From Elusimicrobia bacterium GWA2_61_42 (GTDB lineage: Bacteria > Elusimicrobiota > Elusimicrobia > Elusimicrobiales > UBA9959): a DNA stretch of 64,000 bases. This document shows, piece by piece, positions 33,439 to 43,485 of this stretch (within the stretch, counting starts at the first letter, position 1; every line of letters starts with the position of its first letter). The translations under genes and the position numbers were made by a program. Location of the stretch: NCBI GenBank assembly GCA_001799615.1, contig MGTU01000028.1, positions 69,371 through 133,370 on the forward strand, given 5' to 3'. The notes under the pieces were generated by a model. It did not search any database. It worked only from the letters and a program-made list of their open reading frames with translations, and was not told the DNA's origin.

Positions 33439-34415
33439 CCTAAACCTTCCTTCAGCAGGTCGCGTTCGTCTATGATGCCCACCGGGCGGCCCGTGCGCCT
33501 GTCGGTCACCGGCAGGTTGTCGATCTTCTTCTCGGAAATGATGCGGGCGGCTTCCATGGCCGTAGTGTCGGGATGCACGGTGAGCGGCCGGCGCGTCATA
33601 ACCTGCGCCACCCTGGCCCCGAGGTCCTTCAGGCCGGTCTGCAGGCAGCGGCGCAGGTCCCCGTCGGTAAAATAGCCGGAAAGTCTGCCGCCGGGGCCGA
33701 CGACCGAAACGGCGCCGGCCCGCGTGGAGGTCATCACTTTGAGGGCCTCGGCCACGCTTTGGGTTTCCCTGACCACCGGGTTGGCGCTGCCCTTGTGCAT
33801 CAGGTCGGAAACTTTCAGGTTCAGGAGCTTGCCGAGGTTGCCGCCGGGATGCAGGCGCGCGAAGCGGCTCTTGTCGAAGCCTTTCAGCGTCATCAGCGTG
33901 ACGGCCAGGGCGTCGCCCAGGGCGAGCATGGCGGTGGTGGAAGAGGTGGGGACGATGTCGTAGGGGCAGGCCTCGGATTTCACGTGCAGGCGCAGCACCA
34001 CGTCGGCATGGCGCGCCATGCGGGAAACGGCGTTGTTGGTGATGGCGATCACCGGCAGCCCCTGCTTATGCAGTATGGGCAGGAGTTTAGCGGTCTCCTC
34101 CGTTTCGCCGGAATAGGAGAGCGCGACCGCGACATCGTCCGAGGCTATCATGCCCAGGTCGCCGTGCAGGGATTCCACCGGGTGCAGGTAGACGCTGCGC
34201 GTGCCGGTGGAGGCCAGCGTGGCCGCTATCTTGCGGGCGATCAGGCCGGACTTGCCGACGCCCAGCAGGACGACCTTGCCGGAGCAGCCGGCCAGCAGCC
34301 TGACGGCCTTAAGGAAAGAGGCGTCCAGGGTCTTTGAGAGGCCCGCTACCGCGCGGCTTTCCAGGGCCACGACGCTGGCGGCCGTTTTCAGGATGAGTTT
34401 GTCTTTGGCGGTCAT
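33435..34415 (-). CDS. kdsD: Arabinose-5-phosphate isomerase KdsD (SIS plus two CBS domains)
   Basis: A 326-residue enzyme making D-arabinose-5-phosphate from ribulose-5-phosphate, the first step to Kdo. The SIS domain has LLGVGKSGLIARKIAATLAS, ESLHGDLGM and SYSGETEE. Two CBS domains follow (VSDLMHKGSANPVV and VAQVMTRRPLTVHPD). The ATG at 34415 shares one base with the preceding stop (TAATG arrangement on the minus strand). An in-frame extension to 34622 lies over the zinc-ribbon gene and is rejected. Followed by lptC with an ATGA overlap. Confidence 0.94.
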   Translation of the reverse strand: MTAKDKLILKTAASVVALESRAVAGLSKTLDASFLKAVRLLAGCSGKVVLLGVGKSGLIARKIAATLASTGTRSVYLHPVESLHGDLGMIASDDVAVALSYSGETEETAKLLPILHKQGLPVIAITNNAVSRMARHADVVLRLHVKSEACPYDIVPTSSTTAMLALGDALAVTLMTLKGFDKSRFARLHPGGNLGKLLNLKVSDLMHKGSANPVVRETQSVAEALKVMTSTRAGAVSVVGPGGRLSGYFTDGDLRRCLQTGLKDLGARVAQVMTRRPLTVHPDTTAMEAARIISEKKIDNLPVTDRRTGRPVGIIDERDLLKEGLG

Positions 34416-34678
34416 TATTTGGCGGGGACCTTGTGGGGATTGAGCCAGGGCGTCATTTCCGGGGGGATCTGGCGCTGGTCGTAGGGAGGCGGCAGTTTGC
34501 GCAGCAGGTAGCTGACCGAGAAGAAGACGACTACCAGGGCGAGGTAGATCCAGCTGAGGGTCTTCACGTGCCAGCGCCAGTCCGGGAACCACGCCGGCGG
34601 CAAGGTGAGGTCTACGCCGCATTTCTTGCAGAATTTAAGGGCGGCCCTGTTTTCCTGTCCGCAGTTGGTGCATTTCAT
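34415..34678 (-). CDS. Small zinc-ribbon membrane protein
   Basis: An 87-residue protein: an N-terminal zinc ribbon (C3TNC6 and C18KKC21) and one transmembrane helix (about 41-58, LSWIYLALVVVFFSVSYLL), then a Pro-rich tail. Such two-part proteins are common and mostly unstudied. It sits between kdsA and kdsD in the Kdo operon. It might be a small membrane partner of the pathway, but that is only position-based inference. Confidence 0.75.
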   Translation of the reverse strand: MKCTNCGQENRAALKFCKKCGVDLTLPPAWFPDWRWHVKTLSWIYLALVVVFFSVSYLLRKLPPPYDQRQIPPEMTPWLNPHKVPAK

Positions 34679-34696
34679 CTTTTATCCCCTGCTACG

Positions 34697-35542
34697 TTAT
34701 TTTGAATTCAGCCCGGCTATTTCGCCGGCCAGCCTGTCCACGCGGTTCAGAGCCGCCACCAGCGGCTTTACGGCGGAAAGCTTGAGAGAATTGGGGCCGT
34801 CCGAGAGCGCCTTGTCCGGGTTCGGGTGGGCCTCGAAGAAGAGCCCGGCGATCTTCAGGGCGGCGGCGGCCTTCGCCAGCGGCAGGACGAAGCGCCGGTC
34901 GCCGCCGGTGGCCGTGCCCAGGCCCCCGGGCTTCTGCACCGAATGAGTGCAGTCGAAAATGACCGGGTAGCCGAAATCCTTCATGATCTCCAGCGAGCGC
35001 ATGTCCACGACCAGGTTGCCGTACCCGAAAGAGGAACCGCGCTCGGTCAGCATGATGCCTTTGGCGCCGCGGCTCTCGAGCTTCCTGACGATGTTCTCGG
35101 CTTCCCAGGGGGAAAGGAACTGGCCCTTCTTGACGTTGACCACGCGGCCGGTGTCGGCGCAGGCGAAGAGCAGGTCGGTCTGGCGGCACATGAAAGCGGG
35201 AACCTGCAGGATATCGGCCGCCTCGGCCACGCGCGAGGCCTGGGCCGGCTCGTGGACGTCCACCAGCAGCGGCAGGTCAAGGCGGTGCTTCAGGTCCTTG
35301 AGAAAATCCAGCGCGGTCTCCATCCCCAGCCCGCGGAAAGACTTGTGGGAAGTGCGGTTGGCCTTGTCGAAGGAGGCCTTGAGCACGAACGGCGTTTTGA
35401 GCCCGGCGAAGAGCTTCTTGAGCTGCGCGGCCTCGGCGGCGTAGGCGCGGGGGGATTCTATCACGCAGGGGCCGGCGATGTAAGCCAGCGGCCTGCTGTT
35501 GGAGAAAACCACGTTCTTTACCCTGACATCTTTCTGTTTCAC
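34697..35542 (-). CDS. kdsA: 3-deoxy-8-phosphooctulonate synthase KdsA
   Basis: A 281-residue enzyme condensing arabinose-5-phosphate and PEP to Kdo-8-phosphate. Motifs: AGPCVIES, KASFDKANRTS, PLLVDVHEPAQA, LQVPAFMCRQTDLL, NVKKGQFLSPWE, TERGSSFGYGNLVVDMRS, FDCTHSVQ and the metal-site FEAHPNPD. The MCRQTDLL Cys is that of PEP/metal-dependent or independent forms and does not decide between them. The start codon is GTG at 35542 with AAGGAG 6 nt before it. Between pyrG and the zinc-ribbon gene. Confidence 0.96.
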   Translation of the reverse strand: MKQKDVRVKNVVFSNSRPLAYIAGPCVIESPRAYAAEAAQLKKLFAGLKTPFVLKASFDKANRTSHKSFRGLGMETALDFLKDLKHRLDLPLLVDVHEPAQASRVAEAADILQVPAFMCRQTDLLFACADTGRVVNVKKGQFLSPWEAENIVRKLESRGAKGIMLTERGSSFGYGNLVVDMRSLEIMKDFGYPVIFDCTHSVQKPGGLGTATGGDRRFVLPLAKAAAALKIAGLFFEAHPNPDKALSDGPNSLKLSAVKPLVAALNRVDRLAGEIAGLNSK

Positions 35543-35570
35543 GCGCGCTCCTTCTTGAACCGTTCGCCGG

Positions 35571-37162
<1,592 letters not shown>

Positions 37163-37166
<4 letters not shown>

Positions 37167-37909
37167 TTTTTAAGCCTTTTCTTAAGGAAGGCTTCCGCCG
37201 TCCCCAGATCCGCGGGCACGTCTATGGCCGGGCCCAGCGCGGGCACCTCGGCGACGGCTATCTTCATGCCGTTTTCAAGCGCGCGCAGCTGCTCCAGGCG
37301 CTCCAGCCTTTCCAGCGGGCTGGGCTTGAGTTTTACGAATTTTTCCAGGGCTTCGCGGCGGTAGATATAGAAGCCGCAGTGCTTGTAGTGCGGGACGCCT
37401 TTCAGGTCCGAGAGGGGGTGGTGGAAGGGGATGGGGCAGCGCGAGAAGTACAGGGCGCGGCCGGCGGCGTTCATGGCCACCTTTACGCAGTTGGGGTTCT
37501 CGAGGTCTTCCCGGCGGGTAATGCGCGAGCAGGCCGTGCCGATGGCGCAGTCGGGAGACGCCGCCAGTTTGCGGAAGGCCTTTAAAAGCGTGGAGGCCAG
37601 CATAAAGGGCTCATCGCCCTGAAAATTAAGGACGAACTTCGCCCTGGTCCCGCGCGCCGCCTCGCGAACGCGGTCGGTGCCGGACTGGCAGCGGGGGCTG
37701 GTCATTACGGCGCGGGCGCCTATGGAGCGGGCGAACGAGAGCACCTTTTCATGTTCGGTGGCTATTATCACCTCGCCCAGGCCGGTCCTTACCGCGGCTT
37801 CCCAGCACCATTGGATGACGGGCTTCCCCGCCAGCGGGGCCAGGACCTTGCCGGGGAAACGCTGGGACCCGTAGCGGGCCGGGATGACTATCAGGCAGCT
37901 TTTATCCAT
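37163..37909 (-). CDS. kdsB: CMP-Kdo synthetase KdsB
   Basis: A 248-residue cytidylyltransferase that makes CMP-Kdo from CTP and Kdo. Motifs: [55 protein letters not shown] and [11 protein letters not shown]. Family-typical length. It overlaps the rfaE1 gene upstream by 19 bp and pyrG downstream by 4 bp. Confidence 0.96.
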
Positions 37910-38907
37910 GATTTTGCGCTTTCAAGAAGTTCTTCCCTCGTTACGGACGCGGTGCCGAGCTTGGCCACCACTATGCCGGCGGCGAAGTTGGCCGCGGTAG
38001 CCGCTTCCTCCGGGGTGGCGCCGGCCGCCCAGGTGAGCGCCAGCGTGGAGATGACGGTGTCCCCTGCCCCGGTCACGTCGAAAACTTCGCGGGCGCGGGT
38101 GGGAATGTGGACGGCTTCGGCGGCGGCGCCTTTGCGCGTGAAGAGCGTCATGCCGTGCTCTCCCTGCGTGATAAGCAGCGAGCGGCAGGCAAGCCTGGCC
38201 AGGATGGACCGGCCCAGGTCCTCGGCCGCCTGCTGCCCGTCCTTGTGCGGCAGGTGCAGGCCGCCGAAGGCTTCCAAAGTATTGGGGGTAATGCAGGCCA
38301 CGCCCCGGTAATGCAGGAAATGTTCTACCTTGGGGTCGACGAAGACCGGCACTTTGCGCCCGGCGGCCATGGCGATGGCGGCCTTTATGGTGTCCGGCTC
38401 CAGCAGGCCTTTGCCGTAATCAGAAAGGATCAGGGCCTCGCAGCCCTCTTTCAGCGCGTTCTCCAGCGCGGCCAGCGCGGCTTTCTTCACGCCGTGGCCC
38501 ATGCGGCCGGCGGTCTCTCGGTCGAACCGCACCACCTGCTGGTGTTCGGCGATCACGCGGGTCTTTTCAATGGTAAGGAATTCCCTGTCGCGCACCAGCG
38601 AATTGCCGCTGACGCCGGCGGCGGCCAGCAGCGAGGCGAGCTCTTCAGCCGCCGCGTCGCGGCCGGAGACGGAAACCAGCACGGGCGCCGCGCCCAGGGT
38701 GGCGAGGTTGACGGCCACGTTGGCCGAGCCGCCGCAGACCGAGGATTCGGAGGTTACGCGCACTACGGGGACGGGGGCTTCGGGGGAAATGCGTTTTACC
38801 GAGCCCTTGATGTAGCGGTCCAGCATCATGTCGCCGAACACCGCTATTTTCCTGCCGCGGAAGCCCGCGGCGATCCTGGAAAGCTTGTTAAATCCGGCCT
38901 TTGTCAT
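37891..38907 (-). CDS. rfaE1: D-glycero-beta-D-manno-heptose-7-phosphate kinase (RfaE domain I)
   Basis: A 338-residue PfkB-family kinase, equal to the N-terminal half of HldE. It phosphorylates heptose-7-phosphate for LPS core heptose. Features: IAVFGDMMLDRYIKGSVKRISPEAPVPVV at the start, VCGGSANVAVNLATLG, LSDYGKGLL, TPNTLEAFG and the catalytic DVTGAGDTV. The adenylyltransferase half is missing, so a separate rfaE2 must exist elsewhere. First gene of the Kdo/Lpt operon; a TGTTATAAT promoter ends 9 nt before the ATG, leaving almost no leader. Confidence 0.93.
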   Translation of the reverse strand: MTKAGFNKLSRIAAGFRGRKIAVFGDMMLDRYIKGSVKRISPEAPVPVVRVTSESSVCGGSANVAVNLATLGAAPVLVSVSGRDAAAEELASLLAAAGVSGNSLVRDREFLTIEKTRVIAEHQQVVRFDRETAGRMGHGVKKAALAALENALKEGCEALILSDYGKGLLEPDTIKAAIAMAAGRKVPVFVDPKVEHFLHYRGVACITPNTLEAFGGLHLPHKDGQQAAEDLGRSILARLACRSLLITQGEHGMTLFTRKGAAAEAVHIPTRAREVFDVTGAGDTVISTLALTWAAGATPEEAATAANFAAGIVVAKLGTASVTREELLESAKSWIKAA

Positions 38908-38916
38908 AATATAGAT

Positions 38917-38925
38917 ATTATAACA
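38917..38925 (-). promoter_or_regulatory. Extended -10 promoter TGTTATAAT before rfaE1
   Basis: Minus-strand TGT TATAAT with 9 nt (ATCTATATT) to the ATG at 38907. Predicted +1 is about 2 nt before the ATG, so the transcript is effectively leaderless and no Shine-Dalgarno is possible. Confidence 0.7.
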
Positions 38926-38959
38926 AAGCTGGCGGCAAGGAGTAAGGGGAAGAGGCGGC

Positions 38960-39772
38960 CTAAGGCTTTATGACGCGGCGGACCAGTTTGGCGGTGACCG
39001 AGCCTATGAAGATCTCGGCTTTAAGGACCATGGGCAGTTTGAGGTCGTCGTCGGTTATCCAGACCAGCATGCGGCGGCCGGCTTTGGCGACGAAGATGCC
39101 CTGGTCGCCGGCCATCGGCTCGAACACTATGCATTTTTTCTTGCCGTAGCCGGTGGAGACCTTTTCGCGCTTGCCCGCTTTTATGGACAGGCGCCAGTTC
39201 TTCTTGGTGTTCACGTCCATCTCCACGGTGCTGCCCGGCGCGATGGCCATGGCGCGCAGGCGGTAGACTGCGGAGAGCACGTCGTTCACGGGGATCTCCA
39301 GCGGCCCCTCGAAGGGGGTGACGCTGCGCTTGCGGTTCATCTTGTCGCCGTAGTAGCGCTTGCCCGCTCCGTCATAGATCACCCATTCGTTGAAGAAATG
39401 CTTGCCTTCGGAAATTTTCTTGTAGTAGCCGTAGGAATAGAGGCTGTCGACGTCCATCCAGGAATCGTTGCGGTCGTCGACCTTGTAGAAATTAGCCAGG
39501 AAGGAGCCTGACCTGGCCTCGGACACGATGTGCCAGGCCGGGCGGGAGGAAATGTCTACGACCCCGGCGATCCTGATGAAAGCGCGGCCCACGTAGATGG
39601 CACCCCAGTAGATGTCGTATTCCAGCGTTTCGCCGTTGACTATGGCCGGAACGGACCCGACGACGGCCGCCGTGGAGTACGGCAGCTGCCAGTAAGGGTG
39701 GGAAAGCAGGGCCTCGTCCGCCCGCGCGGGAACGCAGGCCAGCAGCAGGACGAAAAGGACCTTAAAAACCAT
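38960..39772 (-). CDS. DUF3108-family exported protein
   Basis: A 270-residue protein with a signal peptide (about 1-18, cut at ARADE). The DUF3108 pattern is visible: GETLEYDIYWGAIYVGRAFIRI, WHIVSEARSGSFLANFYKV, RNDSWMD, and a C-terminal RMLVWITDDDLKLPMVLKAEIFIGSVTAKL. Family members are periplasmic beta-rich proteins of unknown role, often near envelope genes. It overlaps the methyltransferase gene by 11 bp and ends the second LPS operon. Confidence 0.82.
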   Translation of the reverse strand: MVFKVLFVLLLACVPARADEALLSHPYWQLPYSTAAVVGSVPAIVNGETLEYDIYWGAIYVGRAFIRIAGVVDISSRPAWHIVSEARSGSFLANFYKVDDRNDSWMDVDSLYSYGYYKKISEGKHFFNEWVIYDGAGKRYYGDKMNRKRSVTPFEGPLEIPVNDVLSAVYRLRAMAIAPGSTVEMDVNTKKNWRLSIKAGKREKVSTGYGKKKCIVFEPMAGDQGIFVAKAGRRMLVWITDDDLKLPMVLKAEIFIGSVTAKLVRRVIKP

Positions 39773-40313
39773 ATTTAATGCGGGCGGCGACGAAAATTGC
39801 CAGGAGGAAGGCCGCGCTGAGGCCGCGCCACTCCTTGTTCCTGAGAAAAACTTCTTTGGAATAAGCGGCGGTGTCGAAAAAACCGGCCAGGCCGCGCGGG
39901 CAGGGCAGGAGGGCCGGGGCGGCGGCTTTGTAGGCTTCGAACTCCCTGCCGTAGGTCTCGAGCAGGAAGGCTTCTTCGGCTTTTATCGTGACGTAGTAGA
40001 TCCAGCCGAAAGCCGCCACGGCGAAGACCCAGACCCCCGCCGTAAGCAACGGGCGGGAGGGGGCGGAAAGCATGGTGACGAGGCCCGCGGTCATCAGCAT
40101 CGTGCCCAGATAAAGCGGATTGCGCACGGCGGCGTAAGGTCCGGTGGTGGTAAGGGTTTTGGATTTTACTATGGCCGCGCTGGCGGCCAGGCGTACCGCC
40201 TGCCCCAGCAGCATTACAGCGAGGCCCGCCCAGAACAGCGGCCAGCTTTCCGGCCGCGCGGCCAGCAGCAGCAGCAGCGTCGCTATCTGGGAGATCAAAA
40301 TACGTTTTTTCAT
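39762..40313 (-). CDS. Membrane methyltransferase of the ICMT/PEMT family
   Basis: A 183-residue integral membrane protein with about four helices. The family signature is GPYAAVRNPLYLGTML plus EEAFLLETYGREFEAYK, the SAM-binding parts of isoprenylcysteine carboxyl methyltransferase-like proteins. Substrate not predictable; in bacteria such proteins often methylate lipids or are of unknown role. Its position between gmhB and a DUF3108 gene, with an ATGA overlap to gmhB, points to an envelope substrate. Confidence 0.8.
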   Translation of the reverse strand: MKKRILISQIATLLLLLAARPESWPLFWAGLAVMLLGQAVRLAASAAIVKSKTLTTTGPYAAVRNPLYLGTMLMTAGLVTMLSAPSRPLLTAGVWVFAVAAFGWIYYVTIKAEEAFLLETYGREFEAYKAAAPALLPCPRGLAGFFDTAAYSKEVFLRNKEWRGLSAAFLLAIFVAARIKYGF

Positions 40314-40891
40314 TTTATTTTCCTTGTAGTGTCCGGCAGCGCCCGGGCCAGGGCCAGCAGGCTTTTATAGCCTTTCCTCGCCGCGGCGGCGCCGGCAGAG
40401 CGCCACTGGCCGGTAAGCACCAGGCGCCCCTTTATCCCGGCGCGCCGCGCCAGGGCCAGATCGCTTTTTTTATCCCCGGCCATGAAAGAACGCGGCAGGT
40501 CGGCCGGGAAGTCCTTTACGGCTTCCCTTATAAGTCCCGGTTCGGGTTTCCGGCAGCCGCATTTCTCTTCGGGCCCGTGGGGGCAGAAATAGACGGCGTC
40601 CACCGCGGCCCCTTCAAGGCGGAGATCGCGCAGCAGCTTGCGGTTGATGGCCAGCGCCCGGGCCAGGGTCATGTAGCCGCGCGCCACGCCGGACTGGTTG
40701 GTAAGCACCACTACGCGGTATCCCTTGCGCGCCATAAGCCGCAGGGCGGCCGCGGCCCCGGCGTACAGTTTCAGCTGCGCGGGGCGCGTGATATAGGTGC
40801 CGGCCTTGTCCCGGTTAAGCGTGCCGTCCCGGTCGAGGAAAGCGGTGGGGGCGGCGGGGCCGGGTTTAACTTTGGCGGGCCAGGCGCGCAT
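40310..40891 (-). CDS. gmhB: D,D-heptose 1,7-bisphosphate phosphatase GmhB
   Basis: A 193-residue HAD phosphatase acting after RfaE1 in ADP-heptose synthesis. Motif I is FLDRDGTLNRDKAGTYI, with VVLTNQSGVARGYM (motif II), a Cys/His zinc site CPHGPEEKCGCRKPEPG that is typical of GmhB, and FMAGDKKSDLALARRAG (motif IV). Shares one base with the lpxK stop (TGATG) and overlaps the methyltransferase start as ATGA. Confidence 0.93.
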   Translation of the reverse strand: MRAWPAKVKPGPAAPTAFLDRDGTLNRDKAGTYITRPAQLKLYAGAAAALRLMARKGYRVVVLTNQSGVARGYMTLARALAINRKLLRDLRLEGAAVDAVYFCPHGPEEKCGCRKPEPGLIREAVKDFPADLPRSFMAGDKKSDLALARRAGIKGRLVLTGQWRSAGAAAARKGYKSLLALARALPDTTRKIK

Positions 40892-42009
40892 CAGGCGCCG
40901 CCTTTGCCGGGCTTGCCGGCTTCGGTCAGCACGGCGGAGAGTCTCTTCCAGCCGTCGCAGAGAAAGACTATCTTGACGGACAGGATGAGCACGCCGCCTT
41001 TGAGGATGTCCTGCCAGCCCTCAGGAAAACGGGCGAAGTCCTTGTAAGTAGTTATCAGCGGCAGGCCCCCGCGGGCCTGCTGGGCCGCGGCCAGTTCGGC
41101 CGGGGTAAAAGCGTGGTGGTCGGGATAGCGCCAGATCTGCTTCAGGTCTATCTTCATTTTCTTCAGCGCACCTTCGAAAGAGTCGGGGTCGCCTATCGCC
41201 GACAGCGCCACGGCCGGCCGGCCCTTGAGGACGTTGAGGTCCACGGGGTGGGCGGTGGACGGGTCCAGGAAGAACTCGGGGGTATGCATGCTCTCTATTA
41301 TTTCCGCCGCCGGGTTCAGCTCTTTTATCTTCGCGCCGAGCTTGTCGATGGCCTCCTGCTGGGCCTGTTCGCAGTGGGAAATTATTACCGCGCGCGCCCT
41401 GGCCAGCCCCGCGGCCGGCTCGCGCAGGTCGCCGTACGGCAGCACGCGGTCGGCGTAGAACGGGGCGGTGGCGTTCACCAGGACGATGTCGGCGTCGCGC
41501 TCCAGGGCGAAATGCTGGAAGCCGTCGTCCATAAGCAGGATGTCCGCCCCGAGTTCCTTGACGGCGATGGAGCCGGAGGCGCAGCGGTCGGCGGAAACCA
41601 GCACGGGCACGCCTTCCTTCTCCAGCATCCGGTAAAGCATCAGGGCCTCGTCTCCGACGTCCTCCAGCCTGAAGACGCGGCCGCGGGCCAGTACCACCAC
41701 CTTGAGAGCCGAAGACTTCCTCTTATAGCCCCGCAGCAGTATGGCCGGCCGCCGCCCGGTCCTGGCCAGCTCCTGCGCCGCGGCCACCACGGTGGAGGTC
41801 TTGCCGGTGCCGCCAGAAGAGATGTTGCCGAAGCAGATGACCGGGACGCCCAGGCGGCGGGAGCGCAGGAGGCCGGCCGCGTAAAGGCCTTTGCGCGCGG
41901 CGATAGCGGCTGAGTAGACCAGGGAAAGGGCGGCCAGCAGGGCGCGGCCGGAAAAATTCTCCTTCAGCCTGTCGCGGAGCTTTTCGGGTGAAAAAGGCGC
42001 GTCGTTCAC
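40891..42009 (-). CDS. lpxK: Tetraacyldisaccharide 4'-kinase LpxK
   Basis: A 372-residue inner-membrane kinase making lipid IVA. Walker A is CFGNISSGGTGKTSTVV, preceded by the N-terminal helix LLAALSLVYSAAIAARKGLYAAG; ILLRGYKRKS and LLMDDGFQHFALERDADIVLVN are LpxK signatures. It starts with GTG at 42009, overlapping the GT9 stop as GTGA. Followed by gmhB. Confidence 0.94.
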   Translation of the reverse strand: MNDAPFSPEKLRDRLKENFSGRALLAALSLVYSAAIAARKGLYAAGLLRSRRLGVPVICFGNISSGGTGKTSTVVAAAQELARTGRRPAILLRGYKRKSSALKVVVLARGRVFRLEDVGDEALMLYRMLEKEGVPVLVSADRCASGSIAVKELGADILLMDDGFQHFALERDADIVLVNATAPFYADRVLPYGDLREPAAGLARARAVIISHCEQAQQEAIDKLGAKIKELNPAAEIIESMHTPEFFLDPSTAHPVDLNVLKGRPAVALSAIGDPDSFEGALKKMKIDLKQIWRYPDHHAFTPAELAAAQQARGGLPLITTYKDFARFPEGWQDILKGGVLILSVKIVFLCDGWKRLSAVLTEAGKPGKGGA

Positions 42010-42956
42010 GCGGGCCTCCTTAACGAGCCGGCGTGCGCGCTGAGGCGCGCCCAGACCGTTTCAAAGGGGAGGGAGGCCAGGTCGCCCTGCGCCCAGGCGT
42101 GTTCGGGACCGGGCGGGCTCCAGCTGGCGGGGGAATTCTGCGGGGCGTAAACCGTGAACGTCGGCGTATTCTGGCTTACCGCCATGTGCATGGGCGCCGA
42201 GCTGGTCCCCACGTGCAGCGAGGCGCGTTTGAGCAGCGCGGCCAGGTCGAGCAGGTCGAAAGCGGGGCAGAGCAGGTGCTTTTCGGAGGCGGCCGCCATG
42301 GCGGCTTTGACGTAGTCGAGCTCCCCGGGGCCCCAGAGGAAGACGACCCGGGCGCCGAACCCGGCGGCCAGGCCGTCGGCCAGGCGCGCGAAATTTTCGG
42401 GGGCCCAGCGCCGGTGCTCGCGCGGGCTGGTGATGTCGAGGGTTACGGTAAAAGTTCCGGGGGCGATGCCGGCCTGGTCGAGGAAGGCCTGCGCCCTGGC
42501 CGCGTTCTCGGGGGCGAACGAAAGCTCGGTGGCGGGGCCGTCGGCAGGGACGCCCAGCGGCTCCAGCAGCTGCAGGCGGTCGTAGACGGTATAACGCGGC
42601 CCTTCCTTTTTTACGGGCATGAGGTTGTAGAACAGGCGGCCGCCGGTATAGCGGAAGGCCAGGCGCTTTTTCGCGCCGGAGAACAGGGAGTAGAAGCCGG
42701 AAGAGGTGGACCGCATGAAGTCGAGGGAGATGTCTATGCCCGCCTTGCGTATGGCCCGCAGCGGGCCGTCCTCGCGGTAAAAGATCCCGGCGAGGCGCGG
42801 GTTGTGCTGGAGGATCCCGCGCGAAGGGCGCCGGGTGAGGAAATACAGCCTGGCCTCCGGCATGCCTTTTTTCAGCGCCCGCAGCAGGGGGGTGGTAAGC
42901 AGCACGTCCCCGATGCCTTTGAACACTATTATAAGTATGCCGGGCCCCATGGTCAC
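42006..42956 (-). CDS. Glycosyltransferase family 9 (heptosyltransferase-like)
   Basis: A 316-residue GT-B enzyme of the heptosyltransferase family. The N-domain has LIIVFKGIGDVLLTTPLLRALKKGMPEARLYFLTR in pieces typical of WaaC/WaaF. The C-domain has FTVTLDITSPREHRRWAPENFARLADGL and LHVGTSSAPMHMAVSQNTPTFTVYAPQNSPASWSPP-type acceptor loops. It probably adds heptose to Kdo-lipid A or extends the core. The start is GTG 42956 (GTGA overlap with the preceding stop); ATG 42950 is an alternative. Confidence 0.88.
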   Translation of the reverse strand: MTMGPGILIIVFKGIGDVLLTTPLLRALKKGMPEARLYFLTRRPSRGILQHNPRLAGIFYREDGPLRAIRKAGIDISLDFMRSTSSGFYSLFSGAKKRLAFRYTGGRLFYNLMPVKKEGPRYTVYDRLQLLEPLGVPADGPATELSFAPENAARAQAFLDQAGIAPGTFTVTLDITSPREHRRWAPENFARLADGLAAGFGARVVFLWGPGELDYVKAAMAAASEKHLLCPAFDLLDLAALLKRASLHVGTSSAPMHMAVSQNTPTFTVYAPQNSPASWSPPGPEHAWAQGDLASLPFETVWARLSAHAGSLRRPA

Positions 42957-43234
42957 TTGGCGGGCAGGGCGCCGGAGCGGTAGCGCGGGTCGTTGTACAT
43001 TTTAAATTGGCGGTAGATCTTGAGGCGCACGCGGCCGGCCGCCACGTCCGAGACGAGCTTCGTCAGCTCCTCCTCGAGGTCGGCAAGCTGTGTTTCCATC
43101 ACGGCGACCTTGCCGCGGGAGGCCTCCTTGTGCGCCTCGTCGGCGTCGGCGCGGGCCACCTGCTGGCGCATGTGAAAGATCTTCAGCTGTATAATGCTTA
43201 TCTTATCTGCCAGGCTGCCTATTGTCTCAGCCAT
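42953..43234 (-). CDS. DUF4254-like protein, C-terminal part (split gene)
   Basis: A 93-residue helical protein that begins [25 protein letters not shown] in short, the pattern of the C-terminal half of DUF4254 proteins (T-x-G-S-x-x-D-K/R-L-S-I-x-x-L-K-x-x-H). It overlaps the 67-residue ORF upstream by 8 bp in another frame. DUF4254 genes occur in LPS loci, as here; the function is unknown. Either a true two-gene form with translational coupling, or one gene broken by a +1-type frameshift at a run of six A. Confidence 0.65.
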   Translation of the reverse strand: MAETIGSLADKISIIQLKIFHMRQQVARADADEAHKEASRGKVAVMETQLADLEEELTKLVSDVAAGRVRLKIYRQFKMYNDPRYRSGALPAK

Positions 43235-43430
43235 TTTTTATGGTCTCCAGCACTTTTTCGTCAATGCGCTCGATCAGGTCGTTGCGCTTCTGGTTGAGCT
43301 TGTCTATGTTCTTCTTCGCGGCGGCGATGGCCGGCACGTCCCCGACCCGGGCCTTATCTTCCTCATGCCAGAGCTCGGTGTTGGTCATGGCCAGCTCGCT
43401 CACAAGTTTGCCTATTCCGATGTCATCCAT
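43227..43430 (-). CDS. DUF4254-like protein, N-terminal part (split gene)
   Basis: A 67-residue helical protein with [17 protein letters not shown] and [16 protein letters not shown], the pattern of the N-terminal half of DUF4254 proteins. A TGCTATAAT promoter lies 20 nt upstream and an AGG-type ribosome site (GCGAGGT) precedes the ATG, so it is the first gene of the lpxK operon. The stop comes 8 bp into the next gene. See the companion ORF at 42953. Confidence 0.65.
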   Translation of the reverse strand: MDDIGIGKLVSELAMTNTELWHEEDKARVGDVPAIAAAKKNIDKLNQKRNDLIERIDEKVLETIKNG

Positions 43431-43450
43431 TTTTTTACCTCGCGCAGCTT

Positions 43451-43459
43451 ATTATAGCA
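43451..43459 (-). promoter_or_regulatory. Extended -10 promoter TGCTATAAT for the DUF4254-GT9-lpxK-gmhB operon
   Basis: Minus-strand TGC TATAAT with 20 nt to the ATG at 43430. The predicted leader is about 13 nt and holds GCGAGGT, so this operon keeps a Shine-Dalgarno, unlike the leaderless ones. Confidence 0.7.
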
Positions 43460-43485
43460 AAGAGCTTAGGTCCCGCCGCCCGGCC

